Below are positions 7,207 through 16,158 of a DNA stretch of 64,000 nt, one piece after another. Both the position numbers and the translations under genes were made by a program. This DNA comes from an uncultured Opitutales bacterium (lineage in GTDB: Bacteria; Verrucomicrobiota; Verrucomicrobiia; Opitutales; Seribacteraceae). The first letter of the stretch is position 1; each line of letters begins with the position of its first letter. Under the pieces are notes generated by a model that saw nothing but the letters and a program-made list of their open reading frames with translations, was not told where the DNA came from and searched no databases. The DNA lies in assembly GCA_943789375.1 (NCBI GenBank), contig CALSTX010000016.1:1-64000 (forward strand). Reading direction: 5' to 3'.

Positions 7207-9576
7207 CTACAGTGCGGACCATGTTTCTTCATTGAATCCGTAGATAACTTCTTCTCCCGCATAGATCCAAGATGAACGGGAAGCACTAAACAGAAATGGC
7301 ATTCTACGCCCCGAGGTAAACAACCATCCATAGTTCGGGCTGTAAAGCCAACTAGCAGCTTCAGTCAGATTGGATCGATACACCCAACCAAGAGAAGAGT
7401 GAAATACCCAGGGACTTTGATTTTCCCAATAATATCCAAACCACGATAAAGTCTTCCAACCCGAGCCCAAGCTTTCAGCATCCCCCCACCCTTTTGATTT
7501 AATAAAGTTTGCCGCTACCGAAGTATCGGCAATCAAAGTATGGGTTAAGGTCGGGTCGCTTCCGAAGGCCTGCCCACTCCAGTGACTAAAAGTGTAGCCA
7601 AAGCTTGGCTCCGCCCGAAGCGTAACTTCGGTACCACCTAGGTAACTACCGGCACCATAAACCACTCCTGGACTTCCGGTGGATGGACTTGTTGAAGCGT
7701 TGAGTAGGAAATTAAAAACTGTATTAGAATCGGGTGGCGTCCAAGCATCAGCAAGCCTTAGAGCTTCATAAGCATTAACCACACCACCAGATGCCACTTT
7801 ACCGTCCAATTCATCGACTGTGGTTACTGAGGTAAGCAAAATCTCGCGAAGATCACGAACAGTAAGGTCAGGGCGGTGAGATAGGACCAAGGCCGCGACT
7901 CCGCTAACGACTGGAGCCGAAAAAGAAGTACCGTCATTGAATTCATACTCATTACCCGTAAAATTGAAAGAGGTGACACCATCGATCCAAAAGTTATCGA
8001 CATAGACACCATCGTCCTGCCATAGGCTGTCACTATTCAAACGAAAACGGAAAATAACATTTTCTTCGCCTTCAAGTGCAGCTAAGTCAAAATTGTAAAC
8101 AGAACCTAAAACTCCACTGTAGCCATAAATTCCATCAATTAAATTCCATGTAAAACCGAAATTTGTAGAATATTCAATAAAAAGGAAATCATAAGAAGAA
8201 GACCAATAGTTGTAAGCAAGCTGATGGTAGATACGAACTGATAATTTTGGACTACTAACACCGTTCATTGTGATAAGAGGGCTCATGGTGTAAGTATCGC
8301 TGTTGGAATAATAATAGATGGGATTCCCGTATAGGTCATTGCTATCAGTTGCCCAACGATTACCCAGGAAATCGGTATGAAAACTCCACCCCATCCCACT
8401 GTAGTCGTTTATAGTTCGGCCCGTGGTCCACTGGCTCCCATATGAAAAATCTTCCAAATACCAAAGTTTTCTTGATACCGTAGGTCCAAACATATTTGTC
8501 CCAGGAGCGGCCAGGTCAACATGGGTAACGCCATAGTTGGAAAAGGGTGCAAGTTCATTTTTAGAATTAGATGCGGCCACTGAAATAATTGCATTTCCAT
8601 CATACGCCGCTGGATAAACGGGAATAGAATCTATATTGTCCCCTATTTTATCATAACCGCCATTGCCCGCAGCACATATGAGAATGGTGTCGTACTCTTT
8701 CTCTAGGTCATAGATTGCTTCCTGCATGGGATAATTGAACGGTTTACCCTTTCCCAGGCTTAGGTTTAGAATACGGGCACCATTCATGACTCCATAGGCT
8801 GCGGCAAGAATGATCTGTTCATCAGTTGCCCCTCCGGTCTCATCAAAAACACGAAGTGGAATGATGAAAGAATCAGGAGCTATCCCGGTGATTCCCTCTC
8901 CATTTGTTGGGTTTGCGGAAATGATACCTGCAACTAATGTCCCATGTCCATTCAAGTCCTCCGGCCGATTATCCCAATCCACAAAATCCCAGCCAATGGT
9001 ATCATCCACAAGACCATTATTGTCATCGTCCACTCCCGAAATGCCGTTTTGTTCAAGTACCTTTCCACCCAACCTAAGATTGATCTCGGGGTGGTCCATC
9101 GCGACTCCAGAATCAATAACTGAAACACCTATTTGTTTTTGAGGATTATATATCTGCATGGCTTTGATCCAGTTAATATCTGCATTTGCATTTCCAATCT
9201 TGCCATTCACTTCCTGCCCGATGTTTTGCAAAGCCCATTGTGAAGAAAAAGCAGGCTCTGAAGAAGATTCTAAACTCGCTCTTCGGTTGTTAAAGTCGGC
9301 ATATTTCACGCAGGGCCTTTCATTTAGAAGTGGAATAACCTCCGCGGCATCAGAGCCTTCTGGCAATGTGTAGAGGATCGCTTTGGTCAGAAGAAACCTT
9401 CTCTTTTCCCGCAGGCCAAACCTTTCAATTAATGTCTCTTTTTCCCCAGGAAAACAAGATTGGTGAAAACGAATAAAGACTTCATGCTCAACATAATCAG
9501 ACTCCATTGAAAGCAAGAAGATTGGGACTATAGAGATGATCAACCAGCAAAGACGCATGTCATTTTTCTCACTCAC
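7207..9576 (-). CDS. Exported subtilisin-like protease with InlB-type repeat and aromatic C-terminal module
   Basis: A 789-residue protein with a signal peptide (CWLIISIVPIFLLSM near residues 10-24; a start at M7 is also possible). It is followed by a fervidolysin-like pro-region and an S8 catalytic domain. The triad is visible as D155 (VSVIDSGVAMDHPE), H211 (LNGHGTLVAGI) and S551 (GTSFSAPVVSGVAAL). The gap between H and S is unusually long because about 180 residues (366-545) are inserted ahead of the serine; the insert looks like a beta-sandwich (VRIYHQLAYNYW, VYVDNFWIDGV). Residues ~640-705 form a divergent InlB B-repeat (FGYTFSHWSG). The last ~85 residues are a tryptophan/tyrosine-rich module shared with the YHYH protein at 16159-18630. 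Confidence 0.92.
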   Translation of the reverse strand: MSEKNDMRLCWLIISIVPIFLLSMESDYVEHEVFIRFHQSCFPGEKETLIERFGLREKRRFLLTKAILYTLPEGSDAAEVIPLLNERPCVKYADFNNRRASLESSSEPAFSSQWALQNIGQEVNGKIGNANADINWIKAMQIYNPQKQIGVSVIDSGVAMDHPEINLRLGGKVLEQNGISGVDDDNNGLVDDTIGWDFVDWDNRPEDLNGHGTLVAGIISANPTNGEGITGIAPDSFIIPLRVFDETGGATDEQIILAAAYGVMNGARILNLSLGKGKPFNYPMQEAIYDLEKEYDTILICAAGNGGYDKIGDNIDSIPVYPAAYDGNAIISVAASNSKNELAPFSNYGVTHVDLAAPGTNMFGPTVSRKLWYLEDFSYGSQWTTGRTINDYSGMGWSFHTDFLGNRWATDSNDLYGNPIYYYSNSDTYTMSPLITMNGVSSPKLSVRIYHQLAYNYWSSSYDFLFIEYSTNFGFTWNLIDGIYGYSGVLGSVYNFDLAALEGEENVIFRFRLNSDSLWQDDGVYVDNFWIDGVTSFNFTGNEYEFNDGTSFSAPVVSGVAALVLSHRPDLTVRDLREILLTSVTTVDELDGKVASGGVVNAYEALRLADAWTPPDSNTVFNFLLNASTSPSTGSPGVVYGAGSYLGGTEVTLRAEPSFGYTFSHWSGQAFGSDPTLTHTLIADTSVAANFIKSKGWGDAESLGSGWKTLSWFGYYWENQSPWVFHSSLGWVYRSNLTEAASWLYSPNYGWLFTSGRRMPFLFSASRSSWIYAGEEVIYGFNEETWSAL

Positions 9577-9846
9577 ATTAAATATTTTATCAACCTAATT
9601 AAGCAACTTTATGAATTTTCGGTAATTAATATAGTCTATTAACATATAAAAAGTTCTCTCTTGCTAAAAAAGTTTGCTATCAGCCGTGTAAAGTACTTTT
9701 AAAAAAATTTATTTATGGACACCGCGATGTAGTCCATTTCGCCATGACTGTGATAAAATAAAACACAGGTCTTATATTAGTTTCCTTTCGAAACATACCG
9801 AAAAGATGGACATATCATTTCAAGTCTCTCATTACTACCTTCATCC

Positions 9847-11658
9847 ATGCACTCACCAGCAAATTCGCCCCTCTCTATTTTAAATCATACTTATGGGTAT
9901 GACCAATTTCGTGGCCAGCAGGCGGAAATTATCGACTATATTGTAGGAGGAGGAGACGCATTTGTCTTGATGCCCACAGGGAGTGGAAAGTCTTTGTGCT
10001 ACCAAATACCCGCTCTTTGCCGGGATGGGGTGGGTGTGGTGGTGTCTCCGCTGATTGCCTTGATGCAGGACCAAATAACGGCTCTGGAGCAGGTTGGGAT
10101 AGCTGCCGGGGCAATTAATTCCGGGATGTCTGACATCGATGTTTTTAAGGTAAAACAAAAACTGGAAAACAATCAGTTGGACTTGCTCTATGTAGCTCCA
10201 GAAAGATTGGTCATGCCCGACTTCCTAAATTCTCTTGAAGGGGTAAGGATTGGGTTATTTGCCATTGATGAGGCTCATTGTGTATCCCAGTGGGGTCATG
10301 ATTTTCGACCGGACTATACCGCACTGTCTTTTCTGGCTGACCGATTTAAGGGAATTCCTCGTGTGGCCCTGACTGCCACCGCAGACCAGGCCACACGGAA
10401 AGATATTATTGAACGTCTAAAACTGGAGAAGGGAAAGACTTTCATCGGAGGCTTTGACCGGCCCAATATTCACTATTCCATCCTGGAAAGAGATAATCCC
10501 AAAAAACAGGTTTTTGACTTTATCCAAAATCATCACCCGGAGGATAGTGGCATCATTTATTGCATATCCCGCAAGAGAGTGGACGATATGGCAGAATGGT
10601 TACAAGGGAAAGGCTTGCATGCCCTCCCCTATCATGCCGGTTTACCCGCTGAGGTAAGGAGTAAGAATCAGACCCGATTTTTGCAGGAGGATAAAGTCAT
10701 TATTGTGGCTACTATTGCGTTTGGTATGGGGATTGATAAGCCCGATGTCCGGTATGTCGCTCACATGAATATACCCAAGTCCATTGAAGCTTACTACCAG
10801 GAAACCGGTCGGGCAGGACGGGATGGTCTGCCTTCCAATGCCTTCATGATCTACGGCATGGATGATGCCGCCATGCAACGCAATTGGATTGAAGACTCAG
10901 AGGCTCCGGAGATACAAAAGCGAATCGAGCACCAAAAGCTCAATGCCTTACTGGGCTTGTGCGAGGCAGCGATTTGCCGACGGCAGGTATTGCTTGAATA
11001 TTTTGATGACACTGGGGAGCCGTGCGGAAATTGTGATACCTGTGATACGAAACCTGAAACTTTTGACGGAACCATTCCCGCCCAAATGGCTTTATCCGCT
11101 GTCTACAGAACGGGGCAAAGGTTTGGTGTCGTCTATGTGGTAGCTGTGTTAATGGGGAAGGAGGACGACCGGATTGCCCGTTTCGGGCATGACCAGCAAA
11201 GCACCTTTGGGATCGGAAAGCAGTTAAGTAAAGCGGAGTGGCAAAATGTCTTCCGGCAATTGGTATCCCGCAATCTTTTACGGGTGGATGTAAATGAGCA
11301 CAACGGGATCAAGATCACAGAAAAGGGGTTTGCTTTTCTTAAAAAGAAAGAGTCCATCCACTTCCGAAAGGTTCGGGAAAGGAAGGCAGGAAAGAAAGAG
11401 AAGGCAGCAAGACGCACCAAGGTTGCACTGGATGGTAAGGGTGACCAGGTTCTGTATGAAAACCTAAGAGAGGCGAGGCAAAAAATGGCAAAAGCCCGAA
11501 GAGTACCAGCTTATGTCATCTTTCATGATAAGACACTGATCGAACTGGCAAGGATACGGCCAAAGAGCCTGGAGGAGATGCTGGAGATTAATGGGGTTGG
11601 GGAATCAAAACTAAAAAAGTTTGGCCAAACCCTGCTCGATGTCATCCTTGCCGGCTGA
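9847..11658 (+). CDS. recQ: ATP-dependent DNA helicase RecQ
   Basis: A 603-residue RecQ with all expected parts. Walker A is MPTGSGKSLCYQ (K48) and the DEAH box is IDEAHCVSQWGHDFRPDY. The motif VI region reads YYQETGRAGRDG. The RecQ-C-terminal zinc cluster cysteines lie around residues 375-405 (CEAAICRRQ, then CGNCDTC). A winged helix follows, then an HRDC domain at the C-terminus (LARIRPKSLEEMLEINGVGE). It unwinds DNA 3' to 5' during recombination and fork repair. It is a lone gene, convergent with acnB; the ~270 bases upstream show no gene. Confidence 0.97.
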   Translation: MHSPANSPLSILNHTYGYDQFRGQQAEIIDYIVGGGDAFVLMPTGSGKSLCYQIPALCRDGVGVVVSPLIALMQDQITALEQVGIAAGAINSGMSDIDVFKVKQKLENNQLDLLYVAPERLVMPDFLNSLEGVRIGLFAIDEAHCVSQWGHDFRPDYTALSFLADRFKGIPRVALTATADQATRKDIIERLKLEKGKTFIGGFDRPNIHYSILERDNPKKQVFDFIQNHHPEDSGIIYCISRKRVDDMAEWLQGKGLHALPYHAGLPAEVRSKNQTRFLQEDKVIIVATIAFGMGIDKPDVRYVAHMNIPKSIEAYYQETGRAGRDGLPSNAFMIYGMDDAAMQRNWIEDSEAPEIQKRIEHQKLNALLGLCEAAICRRQVLLEYFDDTGEPCGNCDTCDTKPETFDGTIPAQMALSAVYRTGQRFGVVYVVAVLMGKEDDRIARFGHDQQSTFGIGKQLSKAEWQNVFRQLVSRNLLRVDVNEHNGIKITEKGFAFLKKKESIHFRKVRERKAGKKEKAARRTKVALDGKGDQVLYENLREARQKMAKARRVPAYVIFHDKTLIELARIRPKSLEEMLEINGVGESKLKKFGQTLLDVILAG

Positions 11659-11676
11659 AGCATAATCCATCATGGA

Positions 11677-11698
11677 GCTGCTGAAAGCAGCCGGCTGC
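11677..11698. terminator. Possible hairpin between convergent recQ and acnB
   Basis: GCTGCT-gaa-AGCAGC (11677-11691) overlaps the 12-bp perfect palindrome GCAGCCGGCTGC (11687-11698). It lies in the 42-base gap between two convergent genes, where a two-way terminator would be expected. No T-tract follows on either strand, so intrinsic termination is not assured. Confidence 0.35.
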
Positions 11699-11700
11699 CA

Positions 11701-14469
11701 CTAGTTACTCATGGCCTTGAGCGGCGGGGCAAACTTGGTAAGATTTATTCCTTCCACAGCGGCTTGATACTCGGCCATGGTGGGGATACGCCCAAGGATG
11801 GCAGAGAGAACCACAACCGGAGTGGAAGCTAGAAGGGATTCCCCTTTCTTGCGCTCAGAGTCCTCCACTACCCGACCTTGAAACAATCGGGTAGATGTGG
11901 CCATCACGGTATCTCCCCGGGCCGCTTTTTCCTGATTCCCCATGCAGAGATTACAACCGGGGCGTTCCAAATACATCATATTTTCATACTCGTCACGGGC
12001 GGTATTTTTGGGGGCATCATCATTGAAGACAAAGCCAGAATATTTCTGTAACATATCCCAGTCACCCTCAGCCTTGAGTTCATCAATAATGTTGTAAGTG
12101 GGAGCGGCCACCACAAGGGGTGCCTGAAATTCCACTTTACCCTCTTCTTTTTCCAGGTTCTTAAGCATTTGGGAAACTATTTTAAGGTCTCCCTTGTGAA
12201 CCATGCAGGATCCAACAAAACCAAGGTCTACATGCTTGGCACCTTCATAATAAGATACTGGACGGATGGTGTCATGGGTGTATCGCTTGGATACATCACC
12301 ATTGTTAACATCAGGATCCGCGATCATGGGCTCATTAATCTTGTCGAGGTCGACCACAAACTCTTCAAAGTACTTGGCATTGGCATCGGGGGTAAGGGCT
12401 GGTTTCTCCCCAGACCTGATTTCAGCAATCCGGTTGTCGGCAATATCATACAAACCCTGGAGCACTTGTTTCTCATTATCCATCCCTTTGTCGATCATTA
12501 CCTGTATTCGGCTTTTGGCAATTTCGAGAGACTCGATAAGGGTATCGTCCTGAGAAATACAAATGGATGCCTTGGCTTTCATTTCCGCGGTCCAATCGGT
12601 GAAGGTAAAAGCTTGGTCGGCGGGTAGAGTGCCAATGTGTACTTCAATGATTCTTCCCTGAAATACATTGTCCCCAAATTCTTTCAACATTTGTGACTGG
12701 GTGGCATGTACCACATCCCGAAAATCCATATGGTTCTTGAGGTCTCCTTTAAAGGTTACCTTTACAGATTCCGGGATTGGCATGGTCGCCTCTCCTGTAG
12801 CAAGAGCGAGGCCCACGGTTCCTGAATCGGCCCCAAATGCTACCCCTTTGGACATTCGGGTATGCGAATCTCCACCGATAATAATCGCCCACTCATCCAC
12901 AGTTAAATCATTAAGTACCTTATGAATGACATCGGTCATCGCATGGTATTTCCCTTTGGGGTCCCGTGCGGTAATCAGGCCAAAGTTGTGCATAAAGCTC
13001 ATCAACTTGGGGATATTTGCCTGGGCTTTTTTATCCCAGACTGAAGCGGTGTGACAACCAGACTGGTAAGCTCCGTCCACGGTGGGCGAGATAATCGTGG
13101 CTGCCATAGCTTCCAATTCCTGGGAGGTCATGAGACCGGTGGTATCCTGGGACCCCACAATATTTACTCTCACCCGCACATCAGAACCGGCATGAAGAAC
13201 AGTGCCTTCTTTAACCCCAACCATATTTTTATTAAAGATTTTCTCCACTGCAGTCAGTCCCTGACCGGCATGCGAAATTTCACGGGCGGGTGCGTAGACC
13301 AAGGGGATATCAATGCCAAGGGCGGCAGCCGCAAAGCTTTGAAGTTTTTTTCCAAAAACGATGGCATAGGACCCCCCTGCTTTGATAAATTCTACCTTCT
13401 GTGGAGTAAGAGCAGGAGAAATATCAGCCAATACCTGAGCTCCTTCATAAAGCTTCTTTTCTTTGGTGTTAATCGTAAGCACCTTTCCGGTCTCGACCGA
13501 ATAAGTCTGTTCAAGAACAGGGTCTCCATTATCATCCAATACCGGGTTGCCATCGGCATCCATTTTTCGGACCCAATTATTAAGGTCGATACCAATACCA
13601 CCCGTAACACTGACAGTGGTGAGAAAAATAGGAGACACCCCATTAGTACCCGCGACAATCGGGGCAAAATTCACAAAGGGAACATAAGGGCTTGCCTGCG
13701 TACCTGTCCATAGGGCCACATTATTGACTCCGGACATTCTGGAAGAACCAACCCCCATGGTGCCTTTCTCTGCGATGAGCATAACCCGGGCGTCGGGGTG
13801 TTTTTCCTTGAGTGCGGTGATCTCGGCCTGGGCTTTCTCTGAGATCAGACATTTGCCATGGAGTTCGCGATCGGAACGGGAATGGGCCTGGTTACCCGGG
13901 GAAAGTAAATCAGTGGATATATCCCCTTCCCCTGCGATGTAAGTGACCACCTTAATTTTTTCGTCGACTTCAGGAAGGTTGGTGAAGAATTCCGCCTGGG
14001 CGTAGCTCTCAATAATATCCTTGGCAATTAAATTACCCGCCTTGTAGGCATCTTCGAGACGGTCGGTGTCGGCTTCGTACAGAAACACCTGGGTCTTTAA
14101 TACCTCTGCTGCTTCCCGGGCAGTGGATTCATTATCGCCCAAAGCAAGGTCGAGGAGCACCTTAATGGAAGGGCCACCCTTCATGTGAGAAAGCAGCTCA
14201 AAAGCAAAAGCCGGAGAAATTTCCTCCACGACGGAATCGCCCAGAATAATTTCTTTCAAGAACACAGCTTTCTCGCCTGCCGCACTGGTTGTGCCGGGGA
14301 GGGTGTTGTAGATAAAAAAGTCGAGGGAGTCCCTTCTGTGCTCATGGTTCGAGTCTTTAATTTGACTGATGATTTCGGCAAGCAAAGAAGCACCGTCAAT
14401 GGGCTTGGGGCTGAGCCCCTGAGCTTTGCGTTCCTCGATCTCTTGAAGGTATTCTGGGTAGGTATTCAT
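11701..14469 (-). CDS. acnB: Bifunctional aconitate hydratase 2 / 2-methylisocitrate dehydratase
   Basis: A 922-residue AcnB, interconverting citrate and isocitrate in the TCA cycle through a 4Fe-4S cluster. The N-terminal HEAT-like and swivel domains (YPEYLQEIEERKAQG onward) precede the catalytic core. Likely cluster cysteines are in VGSCMVHKGD and in CNLCMGNQ (C839 and C842). The last cysteine pair and the preceding one are separated by more residues than I would expect for a proteobacterial AcnB, giving a somewhat longer protein. The ATG at 14469 (MNTYPEYL) is chosen because the 28 residues of the longer frame upstream do not resemble AcnB. Confidence 0.96.
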   Translation of the reverse strand: MNTYPEYLQEIEERKAQGLSPKPIDGASLLAEIISQIKDSNHEHRRDSLDFFIYNTLPGTTSAAGEKAVFLKEIILGDSVVEEISPAFAFELLSHMKGGPSIKVLLDLALGDNESTAREAAEVLKTQVFLYEADTDRLEDAYKAGNLIAKDIIESYAQAEFFTNLPEVDEKIKVVTYIAGEGDISTDLLSPGNQAHSRSDRELHGKCLISEKAQAEITALKEKHPDARVMLIAEKGTMGVGSSRMSGVNNVALWTGTQASPYVPFVNFAPIVAGTNGVSPIFLTTVSVTGGIGIDLNNWVRKMDADGNPVLDDNGDPVLEQTYSVETGKVLTINTKEKKLYEGAQVLADISPALTPQKVEFIKAGGSYAIVFGKKLQSFAAAALGIDIPLVYAPAREISHAGQGLTAVEKIFNKNMVGVKEGTVLHAGSDVRVRVNIVGSQDTTGLMTSQELEAMAATIISPTVDGAYQSGCHTASVWDKKAQANIPKLMSFMHNFGLITARDPKGKYHAMTDVIHKVLNDLTVDEWAIIIGGDSHTRMSKGVAFGADSGTVGLALATGEATMPIPESVKVTFKGDLKNHMDFRDVVHATQSQMLKEFGDNVFQGRIIEVHIGTLPADQAFTFTDWTAEMKAKASICISQDDTLIESLEIAKSRIQVMIDKGMDNEKQVLQGLYDIADNRIAEIRSGEKPALTPDANAKYFEEFVVDLDKINEPMIADPDVNNGDVSKRYTHDTIRPVSYYEGAKHVDLGFVGSCMVHKGDLKIVSQMLKNLEKEEGKVEFQAPLVVAAPTYNIIDELKAEGDWDMLQKYSGFVFNDDAPKNTARDEYENMMYLERPGCNLCMGNQEKAARGDTVMATSTRLFQGRVVEDSERKKGESLLASTPVVVLSAILGRIPTMAEYQAAVEGINLTKFAPPLKAMSN

Positions 14470-14693
14470 AGGTAAAAAGAAAAACCTAGATTGAAGCATA
14501 ATTCTTTCAAGCAGAATTTGCGTAAGTAGGCTTAATTCCTCTCTTATCCGCACTACTCTGTGCCGTAGAAGAGTGGATCAAACAAAGAATTAATCGATCC
14601 CATCCGGATATTTTTAAGATATTACCCGCACTATCGATTTTTCTCATGCGTTTTGCGATTTACGGAAATCACATTTTGATAGAGGGTACATGG

Positions 14694-15155
14694 ATGCTCA
14701 AAATTATAGATCTTCCTTTCTCTCTATTTTCCACTTCCAGTGAAATTGATTCCATCCACTTTCACCAAGTCCTGGGTATCCCTGATGTAGCTAACTTATT
14801 CTCTTCTATGCCCACAATTCTTGAGGTCTTATCCATTCTGGTATTTGGCTCCATCATTTTTGTATGGGGAGTCCGCTACAACAATATCAAGGATGAATTC
14901 AAGCATTTTAATTTACCGAAATGGTTGCGCGACCTGGTGGGTATTCTCAAATTTTCTTTCGCTATCATGCTCTTCAACGGTGACTACGAAATTGTACGCC
15001 TTGGTGGCCTGGGCATTGCCATCCTCATGATTGCTGCCCTGTTTACGCACATACGACTTAAAAGTGCACCACCCAAAATGTTGCCTTCGTTTTCCTTACT
15101 CTGTGCCTGCCTTGCGATCTCATACATGTGCACCCAGTTGTTGTTGACTGACTGA
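14694..15155 (+). CDS. DoxX-like small membrane protein
   Basis: About 153 residues with four probable membrane helices from residue ~40 onward. The segment EFKHFNLPKWLRDLVGILKF corresponds to the loop and helix typical of DoxX-like proteins. The ATG at 14694 is preceded by AGAGGG (14681-14686), a good ribosome-binding site. The frame extends to an ATG at 14646, and homology-like sequence begins only near 14808. It lies 16 bp upstream of another DoxX-like gene, so the two are probably co-transcribed. Function of the family here is unknown; redox or stress-related membrane roles are only suggested for relatives. Confidence 0.65.
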   Translation: MLKIIDLPFSLFSTSSEIDSIHFHQVLGIPDVANLFSSMPTILEVLSILVFGSIIFVWGVRYNNIKDEFKHFNLPKWLRDLVGILKFSFAIMLFNGDYEIVRLGGLGIAILMIAALFTHIRLKSAPPKMLPSFSLLCACLAISYMCTQLLLTD

Positions 15156-15171
15156 AAACAACTTCCCTCAG

Positions 15172-15534
15172 ATGCCCATTCTCAGCCTAACCATCCAAAT
15201 TCTACTTTTTTTGGTTTTTGCGGTGGGGGGAGCCATACGGTTTTTTCAACCGATTCATGTATTGGCCAAAAGGATGTTGTGGGTAAAGTACTTCAACCCC
15301 CGAGTGGTACGAGGGATCGCCTTCATTGAAGTGATTTGTGGAATCGGTATTATTATTCCGCTCGTTCTAACTGACTTCTCTTTTTCATTCGTTTTCTACT
15401 CTGGGTGCCTGCTCATGGCGACCATGGTTGGGGCAGTTGTCACACATCTATGGATTGGTGATTACAAGCAAATCGTAGGTAACTTGGTTATTTTGGGTAT
15501 GATATACTGGGTAACCTTTCCAACTTTCCCCTAA
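15172..15534 (+). CDS. DoxX-like small membrane protein
   Basis: A 120-residue protein with four hydrophobic helices. Key stretches are FFQPIHVLAKRMLWVKYF, FIEVICGIGIIIPLVL and YSGCLLMATMVGAVVTH, ending with IGDYKQIVGNLVILGM. A truncated copy lies at 4097-4348. It follows the preceding DoxX-like gene by 16 bp and is likely in the same transcript. No catalytic residues are evident. Confidence 0.72.
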   Translation: MPILSLTIQILLFLVFAVGGAIRFFQPIHVLAKRMLWVKYFNPRVVRGIAFIEVICGIGIIIPLVLTDFSFSFVFYSGCLLMATMVGAVVTHLWIGDYKQIVGNLVILGMIYWVTFPTFP

Positions 15535-15613
15535 TCTGGGAACTTACTTGCCACCCAAAATATAACCATCTCATGAACGCCCCGTACGCGTACAGGAGAG
15601 TACCAGATATAGC

Positions 15614-15850
15614 CTAGCTACATTCCCCAAAGCGGTGGCTTGGGCATAGGGCCTGGTTATTTTTTTCTGTACCCATGGCCTTGGCTGCAACAATGCTACG
15701 ATGCTTAGAGTTTACCACAATGATTTGGCCATAAGCCAATTGACTACAAACTAGTTTAACCAACTTAGAATTTACAAATCTTGCATCCATCGACTCTTCT
15801 TTGCTGAGTCCAAGGTTTGTACCTAATCGCTGGATAATATTTTCAAACAT
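15614..15850 (-). CDS. Small hypothetical protein
   Basis: A 78-residue open frame, MFENIIQRLGTNLGLSKEES at the start, then a mixed hydrophobic and basic stretch (KLVKLVCSQLAYGQIIVV, NSKHRSIVAAKAMG). There is no recognisable family or clear ribosome-binding site. The plausible amino-acid composition in its first 65 residues is the only support. The last residues look random. Confidence 0.3.
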   Translation of the reverse strand: MFENIIQRLGTNLGLSKEESMDARFVNSKLVKLVCSQLAYGQIIVVNSKHRSIVAAKAMGTEKNNQALCPSHRFGECS

Positions 15851-16158
15851 AAAAAGATGGGGGAACCCGGCTATAAAATAAGAAAATCCGAATATATTTT
15901 AGGTTGAGCAATTATTTCTTGTGAAGTGTTCATGAAGAGTAAAAGTAGATACAACAACCAACTTATGCCTATTCGAAAATTAGCCAACTAATTGAATTTT
16001 TTTTCGAGCCCATTTCTCAGGTTGCCTGGTGTTGAAAGATTGGGCTCCCTCAACCAACTATCCGCCTGTTTTTCCTTCTCTCCTTTGGCAAAAAAGGGGC
16101 GAAGCCAGTTCAAAGTACCCAGACCTGAGCAATAAGTACCAAGGATTGTTTCTGAAAA
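15851..16158. other. Mostly non-coding gap with a possible gene remnant
   Basis: On the minus strand, just after the stop of the YHYH gene and in the same frame, about 57 codons stay open (TILGTYCSGLGTLNWLRPFF near the start, then KEKQADSWLREPN). They have no start codon. This may be a gene end or chance read-through sequence. The rest is AT-rich with nothing recognisable. Confidence 0.3.

Noticed and set aside
15985-16158. Read-through of the YHYH gene stop into 57 more codons.
   Set aside because: No signal for stop read-through. The aromatic module already ends at the stop, as in the subtilase.
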